Shown piece by piece: positions 36,266-44,912 of a DNA stretch of 64,000 nucleotides (its first letter is position 1; each line of letters opens with the position of its first letter). The translations under genes and the position numbers were made by a program. The stretch spans positions 1,364,001-1,428,000 of the forward strand of contig NZ_OX352321.1 of assembly GCF_947090775.1 (NCBI RefSeq), given 5' to 3'. The notes under the pieces are model-generated. The model worked only from the letters and a program-made list of their open reading frames with translations. It was not told the DNA's origin and searched no databases. This DNA comes from Pseudarthrobacter sp. MM222 (GTDB taxonomy: Bacteria > Actinomycetota > Actinomycetes > Actinomycetales > Micrococcaceae).

Positions 36266-37547
36266 GACGCGAACCACGGCCCCCGTCCTGGAGGGCTACA
36301 CCGGCCGCGACTGGGCCCGCTGGGTGGAGGAGCCGGCCAAGAGCACCTACCGTTCCGACTTCGAACGCGACCGCGCCCGGGTCCTGCACTCCTCGGCGCT
36401 GCGCCGGCTCGGGGCCAAGACCCAGGTCGTGGCACCGGACACCGACGACTTCGTCCGCACACGCCTCACGCACAGCCTCGAAGTGGCGCAGGTCGGCCGC
36501 GAACTCGGCCGCGCCCTCGGCTGCGATCCCGACGTCGTGGACACCGCCTGCCTCAGCCACGACCTCGGCCACCCGCCCTTCGGCCACAACGGCGAATCTG
36601 CCTTGAACGAGGTGTCGCACGCGATCGGCGGCTTCGAAGGCAACGCCCAGACCCTCCGGCTCCTGACCCGGCTGGAACCGAAGGTGCTCGCCGCCGACGG
36701 ACGCCCGGCCGGGCTGAACCTCACCCGGGCCAGCCTCGACGCCGCCGCCAAATACCCGTGGTCCGCGGAGAACGCGCCCGTCATCCACGGCCAGCGGACC
36801 AGCAAGTTCGGCGCCTACGAGGACGACCTGCCGATCTTCGACTGGATCCGCGAGGAAGCTCCCGACCGGCGCTCCTGCCTCGAAGCCCAGGTCATGGACC
36901 TCGCGGACGACATCTCGTACTCGGTGCACGACGTCGAGGACGCGATCGTCGCCGGCCACTTCCAGTTGCGGTGGATGGACAACCCGGACCACCGCGCCAG
37001 GGTGGTCGGCTACGCCAAGCAGTGGTACCTCCCGCACAACGATCCCGCCGCGATCGACGCCGCCTTGGCCCGCCTGGAGGCCACGGACGTCTGGGTGCGC
37101 GAGGCCGACGGCAGCCGCAAGTCGATGGCCGCCCTCAAAGACATGACCAGCCAGCTCATCGGCCGCTTCTGCCAGAGCGCACTGGAGACCACCCGCGCCG
37201 TCTACGGGCCGGAGAACCTGACCCGGTACAACGCCGAACTGATCGTTCCGGAAGAAACGGTGCTGGAAATCGCCGTGATGAAGGGCCTCGCCACGACGTT
37301 CGTGATGACCACGGAACACCGGCAGCCGATCTATGAGCGGCAGCGCGAGGTTCTGCACGCCCTCGTCACGGCGCTGAGCGCCACCGGCGACCGCCATCTG
37401 GAGCCCATGTTCGCGGCCGACTGGCGCGACGCCGGGAACGACGGCGCCCGGCTGCGCGTCGTGATCGACCAGGTCGCCTCGCTGACCGACGGTTCGGCGC
37501 TGGCCATGTACGAGCGGCTCGTAGGCAGCCTGCCGTCCCTGTGGTGA
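36258..37547 (+). CDS. dgt: Deoxyguanosinetriphosphate triphosphohydrolase-like protein
   Basis: A 429-residue HD-domain phosphohydrolase that removes triphosphate from dNTPs and so tunes nucleotide pools. The metal-binding HD set is seen in RTRLTHSLEVAQVGREL (His) and CLSHDLGHPPFGHNGE (His-Asp). ALRRLGAKTQVV and EAQVMDLADDISYSVHDVED are further markers. The start is taken as GTG 36258, 8 bases inside dusB, since homologues begin just before the GRDWARWVEE segment. Longer frames upstream are antisense-like reading of dusB. Confidence 0.93.
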   Translation: MAETRTTAPVLEGYTGRDWARWVEEPAKSTYRSDFERDRARVLHSSALRRLGAKTQVVAPDTDDFVRTRLTHSLEVAQVGRELGRALGCDPDVVDTACLSHDLGHPPFGHNGESALNEVSHAIGGFEGNAQTLRLLTRLEPKVLAADGRPAGLNLTRASLDAAAKYPWSAENAPVIHGQRTSKFGAYEDDLPIFDWIREEAPDRRSCLEAQVMDLADDISYSVHDVEDAIVAGHFQLRWMDNPDHRARVVGYAKQWYLPHNDPAAIDAALARLEATDVWVREADGSRKSMAALKDMTSQLIGRFCQSALETTRAVYGPENLTRYNAELIVPEETVLEIAVMKGLATTFVMTTEHRQPIYERQREVLHALVTALSATGDRHLEPMFAADWRDAGNDGARLRVVIDQVASLTDGSALAMYERLVGSLPSLW

Positions 37548-37599
37548 CCGGCTACGGTGACCGGCACCATAACCGGACCTTCGGCGTCGGACCCGGCAC

Positions 37600-37605
37600 T
37601 AGGAT
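37600..37605 (+). promoter_or_regulatory. -10 element TAGGAT, predicted leaderless start of dnaG
   Basis: TAGGAT, spacer GGCACT (6 nt), GTG at 37612. It gives dnaG its own promoter separate from the dusB-dgt transcript. Confidence 0.5.
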
Positions 37606-37611
37606 GGCACT

Positions 37612-39555
37612 GTGGCCGGCCTGATCAAACGTGAAGATATCGACGAGGTACGCCAGCGCACCGACATCAAGGAAGTCGTCGACGGCTATGTGACCCTCAA
37701 GGTCGCGGGCCTGGGCTCCTACAAGGGGCTGTGCCCCTTCCACGACGAGCGTTCGCCCTCGTTCACGGTCCGTCCCCAAGTCGGCAGGTACCACTGCTTC
37801 GGCTGCGGCGAGGACGGCGACGTCATCTCCTTCGTGCAGAAACTGGACCACACGTCCTTCCATGAGGCCGTCGAAAAGCTGGCTGCCCGGATCGGCTTCG
37901 AGCTCCGTTACGAGGACGGCGGCTCCGGCCCGAACCGGGAAGAGGTCGGCCGGCGGCAGCGGCTGCTGGACGCCCACAAGGTCGCCGACGAGTTCTTCCG
38001 CGCCCAGCTGCTGACCCCGGGCGCCACCGAGGGCCGCAACTTCCTGCACGGCCGCGGCTTTGACCGCGCCGCCGCCGAACAGTTCGGCGTCGGCTACGCC
38101 CCGCAGGGCTGGGACTCGCTGCTCAAGCACCTCCGCGGACGCGGTTACACCGATGCCGAGCTCAAACTGACTGGAATGTTCTCGGAAGGCGGCCGGGGAA
38201 TCTACGACCGCTTCCGCGGCCGGCTGATCTGGCCCATCCGGGACATCGCCGGGGAGACGATCGGCTTCGGGGCCCGCAAGCTCTACGAGGACGACCAAGG
38301 TCCCAAGTACCTGAACACCCCCGAGACCGCGCTCTACAAGAAGTCGCAGGTCCTCTACGGGATCGACCTCGCCAAACGGAACATCGCCAAGGACCGCCAG
38401 CTGGTCGTGGTGGAGGGTTACACCGACGTGATGGCCTGCCACCTCGCCGGAATCCCGACGGCTGTGGCAACCTGCGGTACCGCGTTCGGCACCGAGCACA
38501 TCAAGATCGCACGGCGGCTGCTGTCCGACGACGGCAGCGGCGGGGAGGTCATCTTCACCTTCGACGGTGACGCCGCCGGGCAAAAGGCGGCCCTGCGGGC
38601 CTTCGAAGAGGACCAGCGCTTCGTGGCCCAGACCTACGTGGCTGTGGAACCCGGCGGGGCAGACCCCTGCGAGCTGCGCCAGGCCAAGGGCGACTCCGCC
38701 GTCCGCGACCTGATCGCCACCCGGCGCCCGCTCTTTGAATTCGCCATCCGTGCAGCGCTGAAACGGCACAACCTGGACACCGTGGAGGGCCGGATCGCCG
38801 CGTTGCGCGAGTCCGCGCCCGTGGTGGCCCAGATCCGCGACGCCGGTATCCGCCCCGCCTATGCCCGCGAACTCGCCGGCTGGCTGGGCATGCCGGTGGA
38901 GGAAGTCAGCAGGGCTGTCGGAGCGGCCGCCAAGCGTGCGGCGCAAGGTCCAACGGGAGGCTTCGGTGCGGCGCAGGCCCAGGGCCGCGGGCAGGGCGCA
39001 GGTAATGCCGCAGGACCCGGCGCCGGGGCCGCGCCGGGTGTCGCGCCGTTGCCACCGACGGCCGTCCTGCCGTCCTTCAACCGGCCGGACCCGCGCGACC
39101 CGGTGGCCACGATGGAGCGCCAGGCGCTCGAGGTGGCCCTGCAGGAGCCGGGGATGCTGGAAGGCGAGACGTGGCAGCGGTTCTCCGAGGCCCGCTTCTC
39201 CACGCCGGCGTACCTGGCCGTCCATCAGGCCATCCGCGCCACCGGTCTGGGCTTCACGGGGGACCCGGTGCGCTGGGTGGAGCAGTTGCTGCAGGAGGTT
39301 CCCGAGCCGCTGCGGCCGCTCGTGTCCGAGCTCGCTGTGGTGCCCCTCCCGGCCAGCACGGCCGAGGGCGTGCAGCGGTACTGCAAGGACATCCTGGCGC
39401 GCCTGTTCGAGCTCCAGATCACCCGGGTCAAGGCGGACAAAATGGGCCAGCTGCAGCGGCTGGACGCTTCGGCGGATCCCGAAGAGTTCCAGCGGCTGAA
39501 CAGGGAGCTCATGCAACTCGAGGTGCAGCGCCGGTCCCTGCGTTCGGACGCCTGA
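37612..39555 (+). CDS. dnaG: DNA primase
   Basis: A 647-residue primase that makes RNA primers for replication. The N-terminal CHC2 zinc ribbon uses Cys41, His44, Cys62 and Cys65 (LCPFHDERSP, YHCFGCGEDGD). The TOPRIM catalytic core holds VVVEGYTDVMACHLAG near residue 265 and VIFTFDGDAAGQKAA near 315. A Gly/Ala/Pro-rich linker (about 445-485) separates a C-terminal DnaB-helicase-binding domain. The order and spacing agree with full-length actinobacterial DnaG. It is followed by two tRNA-Asn genes. Confidence 0.97.
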   Translation: MAGLIKREDIDEVRQRTDIKEVVDGYVTLKVAGLGSYKGLCPFHDERSPSFTVRPQVGRYHCFGCGEDGDVISFVQKLDHTSFHEAVEKLAARIGFELRYEDGGSGPNREEVGRRQRLLDAHKVADEFFRAQLLTPGATEGRNFLHGRGFDRAAAEQFGVGYAPQGWDSLLKHLRGRGYTDAELKLTGMFSEGGRGIYDRFRGRLIWPIRDIAGETIGFGARKLYEDDQGPKYLNTPETALYKKSQVLYGIDLAKRNIAKDRQLVVVEGYTDVMACHLAGIPTAVATCGTAFGTEHIKIARRLLSDDGSGGEVIFTFDGDAAGQKAALRAFEEDQRFVAQTYVAVEPGGADPCELRQAKGDSAVRDLIATRRPLFEFAIRAALKRHNLDTVEGRIAALRESAPVVAQIRDAGIRPAYARELAGWLGMPVEEVSRAVGAAAKRAAQGPTGGFGAAQAQGRGQGAGNAAGPGAGAAPGVAPLPPTAVLPSFNRPDPRDPVATMERQALEVALQEPGMLEGETWQRFSEARFSTPAYLAVHQAIRATGLGFTGDPVRWVEQLLQEVPEPLRPLVSELAVVPLPASTAEGVQRYCKDILARLFELQITRVKADKMGQLQRLDASADPEEFQRLNRELMQLEVQRRSLRSDA

Positions 39556-39587
39556 TGGTTCCGCCCTGGTGTCCCGCCCTGGCCAAT

Positions 39588-39617
39588 TTCGCTTCCCGGC
39601 AGAGTGTTTGCTAGGCT
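39588..39617 (+). promoter_or_regulatory. Promoter of the first tRNA-Asn gene
   Basis: TTCGCT (39588-39593), 18-nt spacer, TAGGCT (39612-39617), 14 nt before the mature 5' end. The region from TTTGCTA onward matches the one before the second copy. Confidence 0.45.
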
Positions 39618-39631
39618 TATACCCGCTTCAT

Positions 39632-39704
39632 TCCTCCTTAGCTCAATTGGCAGAGCATTCGACTGTTAATCGAAGGGTTGCTGGTTCAAGTCCAGCAGGA
39701 GGAG
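39632..39704 (+). tRNA. tRNA-Asn (GTT), copy 1
   Basis: 73-nt cloverleaf: acceptor TCCTCCT/AGGAGGA, D-stem GCTC/GAGC, anticodon stem TTCGA/TCGAA with loop CTGTTAA (anticodon GTT), T-stem GCTGG/CCAGC with loop TTCAAGT, discriminator G. No CCA is encoded. Confidence 0.97.
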
Positions 39705-39709
39705 CGCGC

Positions 39710-39746
39710 AGTCCCCGTCCCGGGTTCCGGGACGGGGACTTTTTTT
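39710..39746 (+). terminator. Intrinsic terminator of tRNA-Asn copy 1
   Basis: 14-bp perfect stem AGTCCCCGTCCCGG with complement, 3-nt loop, then seven T residues: one of the few classical U-tailed terminators in the window. Confidence 0.95.
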
Positions 39747-39797
39747 CATACCCGCAGGGGGTATATGCCGTGTCCTCCGGGCAGGGCAGACCGCCGA

Positions 39798-39827
39798 TTT
39801 CCTTAGCGGCAAAACCTTTGCTAATGT
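39798..39827 (+). promoter_or_regulatory. Promoter of the second tRNA-Asn gene
   Basis: TTTCCT (39798-39803), 18-nt spacer, TAATGT (39822-39827), at the same distance from the tRNA as in copy 1. Confidence 0.45.
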
Positions 39828-39841
39828 CATACCTGCTTCAT

Positions 39842-39914
39842 TCCTCCTTAGCTCAATTGGCAGAGCATTCGACTGTTAATCGAAGGGTTGCTGGTTCAAG
39901 TCCAGCAGGAGGAG
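39842..39914 (+). tRNA. tRNA-Asn (GTT), copy 2
   Basis: Identical in all 73 bases to copy 1 and exactly 210 bp downstream. The 5' flank (GCTTCAT) is also shared, showing duplication of the whole transcription unit. Confidence 0.97.
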
Positions 39915-39919
39915 CGGAC

Positions 39920-39960
39920 AGGTCCCGCGGCCGGTGAAAACCAGCCGCGGGACCTTTTTT
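39920..39960 (+). terminator. Intrinsic terminator of tRNA-Asn copy 2
   Basis: 12-bp stem AGGTCCCGCGGC with complement, 12-nt loop, then six T residues. Its sequence is unrelated to the copy 1 terminator. Confidence 0.95.
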
Positions 39961-39977
39961 ATGCTGCGAGCCATTCT

Positions 39978-40385
39978 TCAGACGAAGTACATTTCCACCT
40001 GGAGAAACCGTTCCGCTTCGGCGACGGCCGCCTGGAACGCCTCGAGCTCAGTGGGGGACTTCCGGGGTTCGCGCGGATGCCACTCGTGCGGGGCCGAATG
40101 GACCTGGGTGAAGCCGCCGCCGGGCGGGGCGTAAAAGATGCCGAAGCGCTGCACAGGCCATTCCGGCGAACTCTCCGGGGCAACGAGGAGCGCGGAGTCG
40201 TGGGCCGGGTTGTACCACTGGGCGATCGGGCGCCGCCGGTCCTCGGTGAACAGCCCGGCGGCGAAGAGAGCCGCCGACTGGCGGCTCATCTGGGTGCACA
40301 GGCGGTCCCACCACAGGGGCAGGATTCCGGCGTCACACCGCTGCCACGTGGTCGGGAGGGGCTGAGGGTCCTGCCGGTGGGGCAC
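39978..40385 (-). CDS. Hypothetical protein, 135 residues
   Basis: I do not recognise a family. The protein begins MPHRQDPQPLPTTWQRCD, is rich in Trp and Pro, and has a central RFGIFYAPPGGGFTQVH segment and an amphipathic C-terminal helix (ELEAFQAAVAEAERFLQ). It has no signal peptide or membrane helix. It is convergent with the tRNA-Asn unit. The GTG start is backed by a TAAAGT hexamer exactly 6 nt upstream. Its upstream region is the 116-bp repeat array, so repeat-dependent expression is conceivable. Confidence 0.65.
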   Translation of the reverse strand: MPHRQDPQPLPTTWQRCDAGILPLWWDRLCTQMSRQSAALFAAGLFTEDRRRPIAQWYNPAHDSALLVAPESSPEWPVQRFGIFYAPPGGGFTQVHSAPHEWHPREPRKSPTELEAFQAAVAEAERFLQVEMYFV

Positions 40386-40391
40386 GTACCA

Positions 40392-40397
40392 ACTTTA
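40392..40397 (-). promoter_or_regulatory. -10 element TAAAGT, predicted leaderless start of the 135-aa gene
   Basis: Minus strand: TAAAGT, spacer TGGTAC (6 nt), GTG at 40385. Confidence 0.45.
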
Positions 40398-40466
40398 TCG
40401 CCCGGAGCGTACCCGGAACAGGGCCGCCACCACCCGGTCTCCGGCGCCCAGCCCACCACCGAACAG

Positions 40467-40905
40467 GACATGCCCAGCGCTGGGGTGGACATGCTCCGCG
40501 CCGCCGGTGGACATGCTCCGTGCTGGGGCTGGCGGGTGGACATGCTCCGTGCTGGGGGTGGCCATTGGACATATGCCCGTTATGTCCACTCCTGGGCCCG
40601 AAGAATGGGCATGCCCTACCCGGGGGAGTTACGCTGTGCCCCGCGCCGCCAGTGGACATGCTCCGTGCTGGGGCTGGCGGGTGGACATATGCCCGTTATG
40701 TCCACTCCTGGGCCCGAAGAATGGGCATGCCCTACCCGGGGGAGTTACGCTGTGCCCCGCGCCGCCGGTGGACATGCTCCGTGCTGGGGCTGGCCATTGG
40801 ACATATGCCCGTTATGTCCACTCCTGGGCACGAAGAATGGGCATGTCCCGCGGCCGGGCTCGTCGAGCCCTGGGCCCGAAAAATGGGCATGTGCCGTGGC
40901 GGGGA
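40467..40905. repeat. Array of 116-bp tandem repeats built from GGRCATG motifs
   Basis: Units begin with GTGGACATGCTCCG at 40536, 40652 and 40768 (period exactly 116; the third decays near its end). Two partial heads precede them at 40485 and 40507. Each unit holds a hairpin TGGACATA-N7-TATGTCCA and, in the first two, the 10-bp palindrome GGGCATGCCC. About fifteen GGACAT/GGGCAT cores occur in 440 bases. No codon structure is apparent in either strand, so the region is read as non-coding. It fills the whole 532-base gap between the drug-efflux gene and the 135-residue hypothetical gene. Confidence 0.92.
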
Positions 40906-40917
40906 GTGACGGTGGTC

Positions 40918-42141
40918 CTAGTGGATCGAGGGCACGGTCCGGGGCCGGACAACCAGCCACAGGGCGGCCGCGGCCAGGAAGATGCAGGTGGCCTGCACCG
41001 CTCCCATCGGTGTAGAGGAGCTAACACCGAGCCAGCCGACCACCGGGGAGATCAGGCCGGCCATCATGAACGTTGCCGCGCCGAGCAGCGAAGCGGCGGT
41101 TCCTGCCTGCGCGCCATGCTTGGCCAGCGCCAGGACCTGGACGCAGGGGAACGTGAAGCCCGCGCCGAGGATGTAGAACCAGAGCGGCACCAGAACGCCC
41201 CAGAGGCCGAAGCCCAACCGGTCGAAGACGACAATCAGCACGGCCATGAGGAACATCCATGCCGTGGAACAGGCCAGGATCCACTGCGGTGGGACCCGGC
41301 GGATCAGGCGCGAGCTGGTTTGCACGCCGGCCACGATGCCCAGGGAATTGATGCCGAAGAGCAGCCCGTACTCCTGAGGACTGAAGCCGTATACGTCCTG
41401 AAAGAGGAAGGGCGAGGCAGAGAGGTAGGTGAACAGCCCCGCGAAGTTCATGCCGCCCACCATCAGCAGGCCCACGAACACCCGGTCCTTGAACAGGACG
41501 CCGTAGCGCTGCCGTGCTGTCATCCCGGTCTTCCCGCGCAGCTCCGGCGGAAAGGTCTCCCGGACCACAAAGAGTGCCGCGATGATCACGCACGTCCCGT
41601 AGCCGGCCAGGAAGATGAAAATGCCGGGCCACGGCGTCAGCAACAGCAGCTGAGAACCGATCACGGGGGCCAGGATCGGTGCGAGGCCGTTGACCAGGGC
41701 CATTCGGGAGAACATCCGGACCATTGCGTAGCCGCTGAAAAGGTCCCGCACCATCGCCATCGCAACCACGCCGCCGCCGGCCGCGCCAATCCCCATCAGG
41801 ACGCGGAAGAACCCCAGTGTGGCGATGTCTGTGGAGAGGGCGGCTCCCAACGATGCCGTGATGTGCAGCGCCGTCGCGAGGATCAACGGCGTCCGCCGGC
41901 CGAACTTGTCGCTCAACGGCCCCACCACAAGCTGGCCCAGGGCAAAGCCCACGGTCGTGCCGGTCAGCGTCAGTTGTACGGCAGCCTCGGAGACACCGAG
42001 GTCGGCCTCCAGCGCCGGGAACGCTGGCAGGTAGAGGTCCACCGTGAAGGGCCCCAGTGCGGTCAATGCGCCGAGCATCAGGATGTAAAGGAGCTTGCGG
42101 CGGCGGCTCAGGGAATCGCCGGGATTGGAGGCTGTAGTCAC
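40918..42141 (-). CDS. Bcr/CflA-type drug:H+ antiporter (MFS)
   Basis: A 407-residue, twelve-segment MFS protein. TALGPFTVDLYLPAFPALEADL near residue 25 is the signature of the Bcr/CflA subfamily, and QLVVGPLSDKFGRRTPLI near 75 is MFS motif A. LMGIGAAGGGVVAMAMVRDL near 120 belongs to the drug-antiporter motif C region. Bcr/CflA proteins export bicyclomycin, chloramphenicol or other drugs; the real substrate is unknown. The GTG at 42141 follows GGAG and a TAGGAT hexamer; longer frames upstream lack a domain. It is divergent from the holin-like gene. Confidence 0.87.
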   Translation of the reverse strand: MTTASNPGDSLSRRRKLLYILMLGALTALGPFTVDLYLPAFPALEADLGVSEAAVQLTLTGTTVGFALGQLVVGPLSDKFGRRTPLILATALHITASLGAALSTDIATLGFFRVLMGIGAAGGGVVAMAMVRDLFSGYAMVRMFSRMALVNGLAPILAPVIGSQLLLLTPWPGIFIFLAGYGTCVIIAALFVVRETFPPELRGKTGMTARQRYGVLFKDRVFVGLLMVGGMNFAGLFTYLSASPFLFQDVYGFSPQEYGLLFGINSLGIVAGVQTSSRLIRRVPPQWILACSTAWMFLMAVLIVVFDRLGFGLWGVLVPLWFYILGAGFTFPCVQVLALAKHGAQAGTAASLLGAATFMMAGLISPVVGWLGVSSSTPMGAVQATCIFLAAAALWLVVRPRTVPSIH

Positions 42142-42322
42142 AGTGCTCCATCCTAGGCCCGGCACTCCGGTGGTCCCCGGCAGCGCAGCCGCGCCACACC
42201 GTGCCCGCAGGGCCCGGCCGGGAGCCAGAATGGTAGTTTTGACACCGGAGTGTGCGTCAAGCGGCGCAGACCGGCAAGCCCGCGCAAGCGGAATCACAAG
42301 TGGAACCAGTTAGGCGGGACCG

Positions 42323-43201
42323 ATGAGCGGACGTCACAGCGGCGGGACAAGCGGCGGGCTGCGGATTTCCGCGCTGCCCAGGACCCTGAGATTGATCTTC
42401 AAGCTGGCGCCCCGGCAGCTCAATGACGAGATCGCCCTCGCGAAGATTGAAATCAAACGCAAGGGCATCCAGCTCGGCGTCGCTGCCGCGTTCGTCGCCG
42501 TCGCGCTTGTGTTTGTGGCCCTTCTGGTGATCGGCTTGGTCGTGGCCGCCATCATGGGCCTGGCCACGATCATGCCCGCCTGGCTCGCCGCACTGCTGGT
42601 TTGTGGCGTCTTCCTGCTGATCGCCCTGATCGTCGGTCTGGTGGGATTCCGGAAGTTCAAGAAAGCGATGCCACTGATGCCGGAAGAGACCGTCCGCGGC
42701 CTCAAATACGATCTTGGCATCGCCAAGGAGGGCTCCGCTTTCAACCCTGCGGTGCTGGACCCCAACTCCGAGCAGTACAAAGCGGCCAAAGCCGCGAAGG
42801 CTGAAGCCGACGCCAAGGCGAAGGCCGAGAAGGAAGCCAAGAAGGCCGCCGAGCCTGAGTTCGGCCCGCCGCCCACCGAATCGGAACTGCGACGCCGGGT
42901 GGTCCAGCGCCGCACACACCTTACCGGAGTGCGTGACGAACTCTCAGAGGAACTGGACGTCAAGACGCAGGCGCAGGCTCTGCTGGCCATGACCCAGGCC
43001 CGGCTGCAGGACGGCAAGGAGCAACTGAGCGCCAAAGTCGCCGGCTTCAAGTCCTCGGCCGGTCCCTCGGCGAAGGGCCCCGCTATCGCGAACGCCCGTG
43101 GCGCGGCGGATCAGCTCGGCCAGCGCTGGAAGCCCCTTGCCGCGCTTGCCGCTTCCACCGCCGCACTGGTGTTCCTCCTGCGCAAACTACTCAAGGGCTA
43201 G
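42323..43201 (+). CDS. Holin-X-like membrane protein fused to DUF3618
   Basis: A 292-residue protein. The first half matches the actinobacterial Holin-X superfamily (LNDEIALAKIEIKRKGIQLGV then two membrane helices at about 50-75 and 80-105). The middle is a highly charged Ala/Lys/Glu helix (about 150-180). The C-terminal half carries a DUF3618 pattern (SELRRRVVQRRTHLTGVRDEL) and ends with one more hydrophobic helix and KLLKG. Such proteins are chromosomal in actinobacteria and not evidence of a prophage; function is unknown. Confidence 0.78.
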   Translation: MSGRHSGGTSGGLRISALPRTLRLIFKLAPRQLNDEIALAKIEIKRKGIQLGVAAAFVAVALVFVALLVIGLVVAAIMGLATIMPAWLAALLVCGVFLLIALIVGLVGFRKFKKAMPLMPEETVRGLKYDLGIAKEGSAFNPAVLDPNSEQYKAAKAAKAEADAKAKAEKEAKKAAEPEFGPPPTESELRRRVVQRRTHLTGVRDELSEELDVKTQAQALLAMTQARLQDGKEQLSAKVAGFKSSAGPSAKGPAIANARGAADQLGQRWKPLAALAASTAALVFLLRKLLKG

Positions 43202-43257
43202 GCGGCCCGCTGAACTGCGACGCCCGAACGTTGCCGGCCACGGAAAGGGGGGAATGG

Positions 43258-43905
43258 ATGAAGTTCATCGGTGCTGGTGCCCGGCCCGGGCAGCCCCAGA
43301 TCCACCACGACGCGGTCTTCACCATTCCCAACGTGCTGACAGTGGTCCGGTTTCTTGGCGTCCCAATCTTCATCTGGCTCGTGCTCGGACCGCGGGAATA
43401 CGGCTACGGAGCCCTCATCCTGGCGATCATGGCAAGCACCGACTGGGTGGACGGCTACATCGCCAGACGCTTCAACCAGATGTCCCACCTGGGCCGGGTC
43501 ATGGACCCGATCGCTGACCGGCTGGCGTTGATCGCCGTCGCCGTGACCCTCGTGATCGCCGGCGTCGTGGAGTGGTGGTACCTGGCTGCCCTTCTCATTC
43601 CCGATGCCATAATGCTCGCGGTGTCGTTGTACTACTTCCACAGCCATCCGGATCTGCCCGTGAGCCGGGTTGGCAAAATCCGGACTGGCCTCCTGCTCGT
43701 GGGAACGCCGCTGCTTGTGCTCTCCAAACTGGCAATCCCCGCGAGTGAGATCTACGCCGTCGTCGCCTGGCTCTTCCTCGGCCTCGGTCTCGTGGGACAT
43801 TGGATCGCCGGCTACAACTATTTCAGGGCCATCATCCGCAAAGGCAAGCGCCTCAGGGCCGGCAGTGCCGGCAGCGCAGACGCCGACGACGGCGGTCTCC
43901 TCTAA
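43258..43905 (+). CDS. CDP-alcohol phosphatidyltransferase
   Basis: A 215-residue integral membrane enzyme. The complete family motif D-x2-DG-x2-AR-x8-G-x3-D-x3-D is visible as Asp62, Asp65-Gly66, Ala69-Arg70, Gly79, Asp83 and Asp87. It condenses a CDP-diacylglycerol with a small alcohol (glycerol-3-phosphate, inositol phosphate or cardiolipin precursor); which one is not decidable. An AAAGGGGGGAATGG site precedes the ATG at 43258. Its TAA overlaps the ATG of the DMT gene by one base. The GT4 glycosyltransferase nearby suggests a glycolipid theme. Confidence 0.9.
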   Translation: MKFIGAGARPGQPQIHHDAVFTIPNVLTVVRFLGVPIFIWLVLGPREYGYGALILAIMASTDWVDGYIARRFNQMSHLGRVMDPIADRLALIAVAVTLVIAGVVEWWYLAALLIPDAIMLAVSLYYFHSHPDLPVSRVGKIRTGLLLVGTPLLVLSKLAIPASEIYAVVAWLFLGLGLVGHWIAGYNYFRAIIRKGKRLRAGSAGSADADDGGLL

Positions 43906-44810
43906 TGGTCTGGATTGCGGTACTTCTAGCGGTCCTCGGGGCCTTCTTCCTCGCGTTCGGTGCCCAGCGCCAGGGCAGCGCGGTCAAGGCGGACACCGGG
44001 GGCCTGGCGCTGAGCAGCCACGGCCTGTTCCGACTGATCCGCAGTCCCCGTTGGATCTTCGGCCTGCTGCTGCTCTGCACCGGCATGGTGATGAATGCCA
44101 TCGCCCTGGTTTCGGCGCCCCTCACTGTCGTTCAGCCGATCGGGGCCATTGCCCTCGTCATCACCACGATGGTGAACTCCAAGGACCAAGGGTTAAGCAT
44201 CAACCGGGCCACGGTGGTCGCCATCTCGGCCTGTGTCACAGGTTCCGCACTGTTTGTTGTCCTGGCCGTCAATGTCACTCAGGAGAACCACCACGTCAGT
44301 GGCTCGGACGAGTTGACGATCGTGCTGCTGCTGGCCTTGGCGGTCGGCCTGTTCGGCACGCTTGCGCTGCTGTTCAAGCACCGGATGAGCGCCTTCATCT
44401 ACATTCTCGGCGCGGGTGTGCTGTTCGGTTTTGTGGCCGTGCTGACCCGCATTATCGGTAAGCACCTGCTGGATCCGAACGGCCTGGGCCTGCTGAACGT
44501 GCAATGGTATTCCGTGGTTGCCATCGTGGCTGCCGGCGGTCTCGGCTCATGGTTTGTGCAGAGCGCTTACTCGGGTGGTCCGCCCGACCTTGTGATCGCA
44601 GGACTGACCGTGATCGACCCGATCGTGGGCATCGCGATCGGCATTGCGATCCTGGGCGAACTCCGGCCGGATGTCCACGCCGTTATGGCAATTGCGATGG
44701 GGACTGCGGCTTCCCTTGCTATCGTGGGAGTGATAGCCCTGTCCAGACACCACCCCGAGGTGACCAAGCGCAAGAAAGACGCGCGTAAGGCCGCGGGCCG
44801 GTTGTCCTAG
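43905..44810 (+). CDS. DMT-family transporter (NIPA/EamA-like)
   Basis: A 301-residue membrane protein with nine or ten hydrophobic segments and a basic C-terminal tail (HHPEVTKRKKDARKAAGR). MNAIALVSAPLTVVQPIGAIALV and VIDPIVGIAIGIAILGE are typical of EamA-like and NIPA-like members of the drug/metabolite superfamily. The substrate could be a metabolite or a metal. The start codon overlaps the stop of the phosphatidyltransferase gene (TAATG). Confidence 0.82.
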   Translation: MVWIAVLLAVLGAFFLAFGAQRQGSAVKADTGGLALSSHGLFRLIRSPRWIFGLLLLCTGMVMNAIALVSAPLTVVQPIGAIALVITTMVNSKDQGLSINRATVVAISACVTGSALFVVLAVNVTQENHHVSGSDELTIVLLLALAVGLFGTLALLFKHRMSAFIYILGAGVLFGFVAVLTRIIGKHLLDPNGLGLLNVQWYSVVAIVAAGGLGSWFVQSAYSGGPPDLVIAGLTVIDPIVGIAIGIAILGELRPDVHAVMAIAMGTAASLAIVGVIALSRHHPEVTKRKKDARKAAGRLS

Positions 44811-44912
44811 GGCATCCGCAACAGACTTCAGCAGTAGGCGGGCGCCTGCGCCGACGGCCAACCGGCCACCACAGTCCAGCTGCCCGCACCATGACCACCA
44901 GGAGCTTCCCAC

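Noticed and set aside
40467..40905. CRISPR array
   Set aside because: Period is 116 bp with no separate unique spacers of constant size, and no cas genes occur in the window.
40507..42156. Long plus-strand ORFs crossing the repeat array and the efflux gene
   Set aside because: Translation gives repetitive Trp/Cys/His-rich sequence, then an antisense shadow of the efflux gene; no domain is recognisable.
42323..43201. Prophage holin
   Set aside because: Holin-X-like proteins are common chromosomal membrane proteins in actinobacteria, and no phage gene is nearby.
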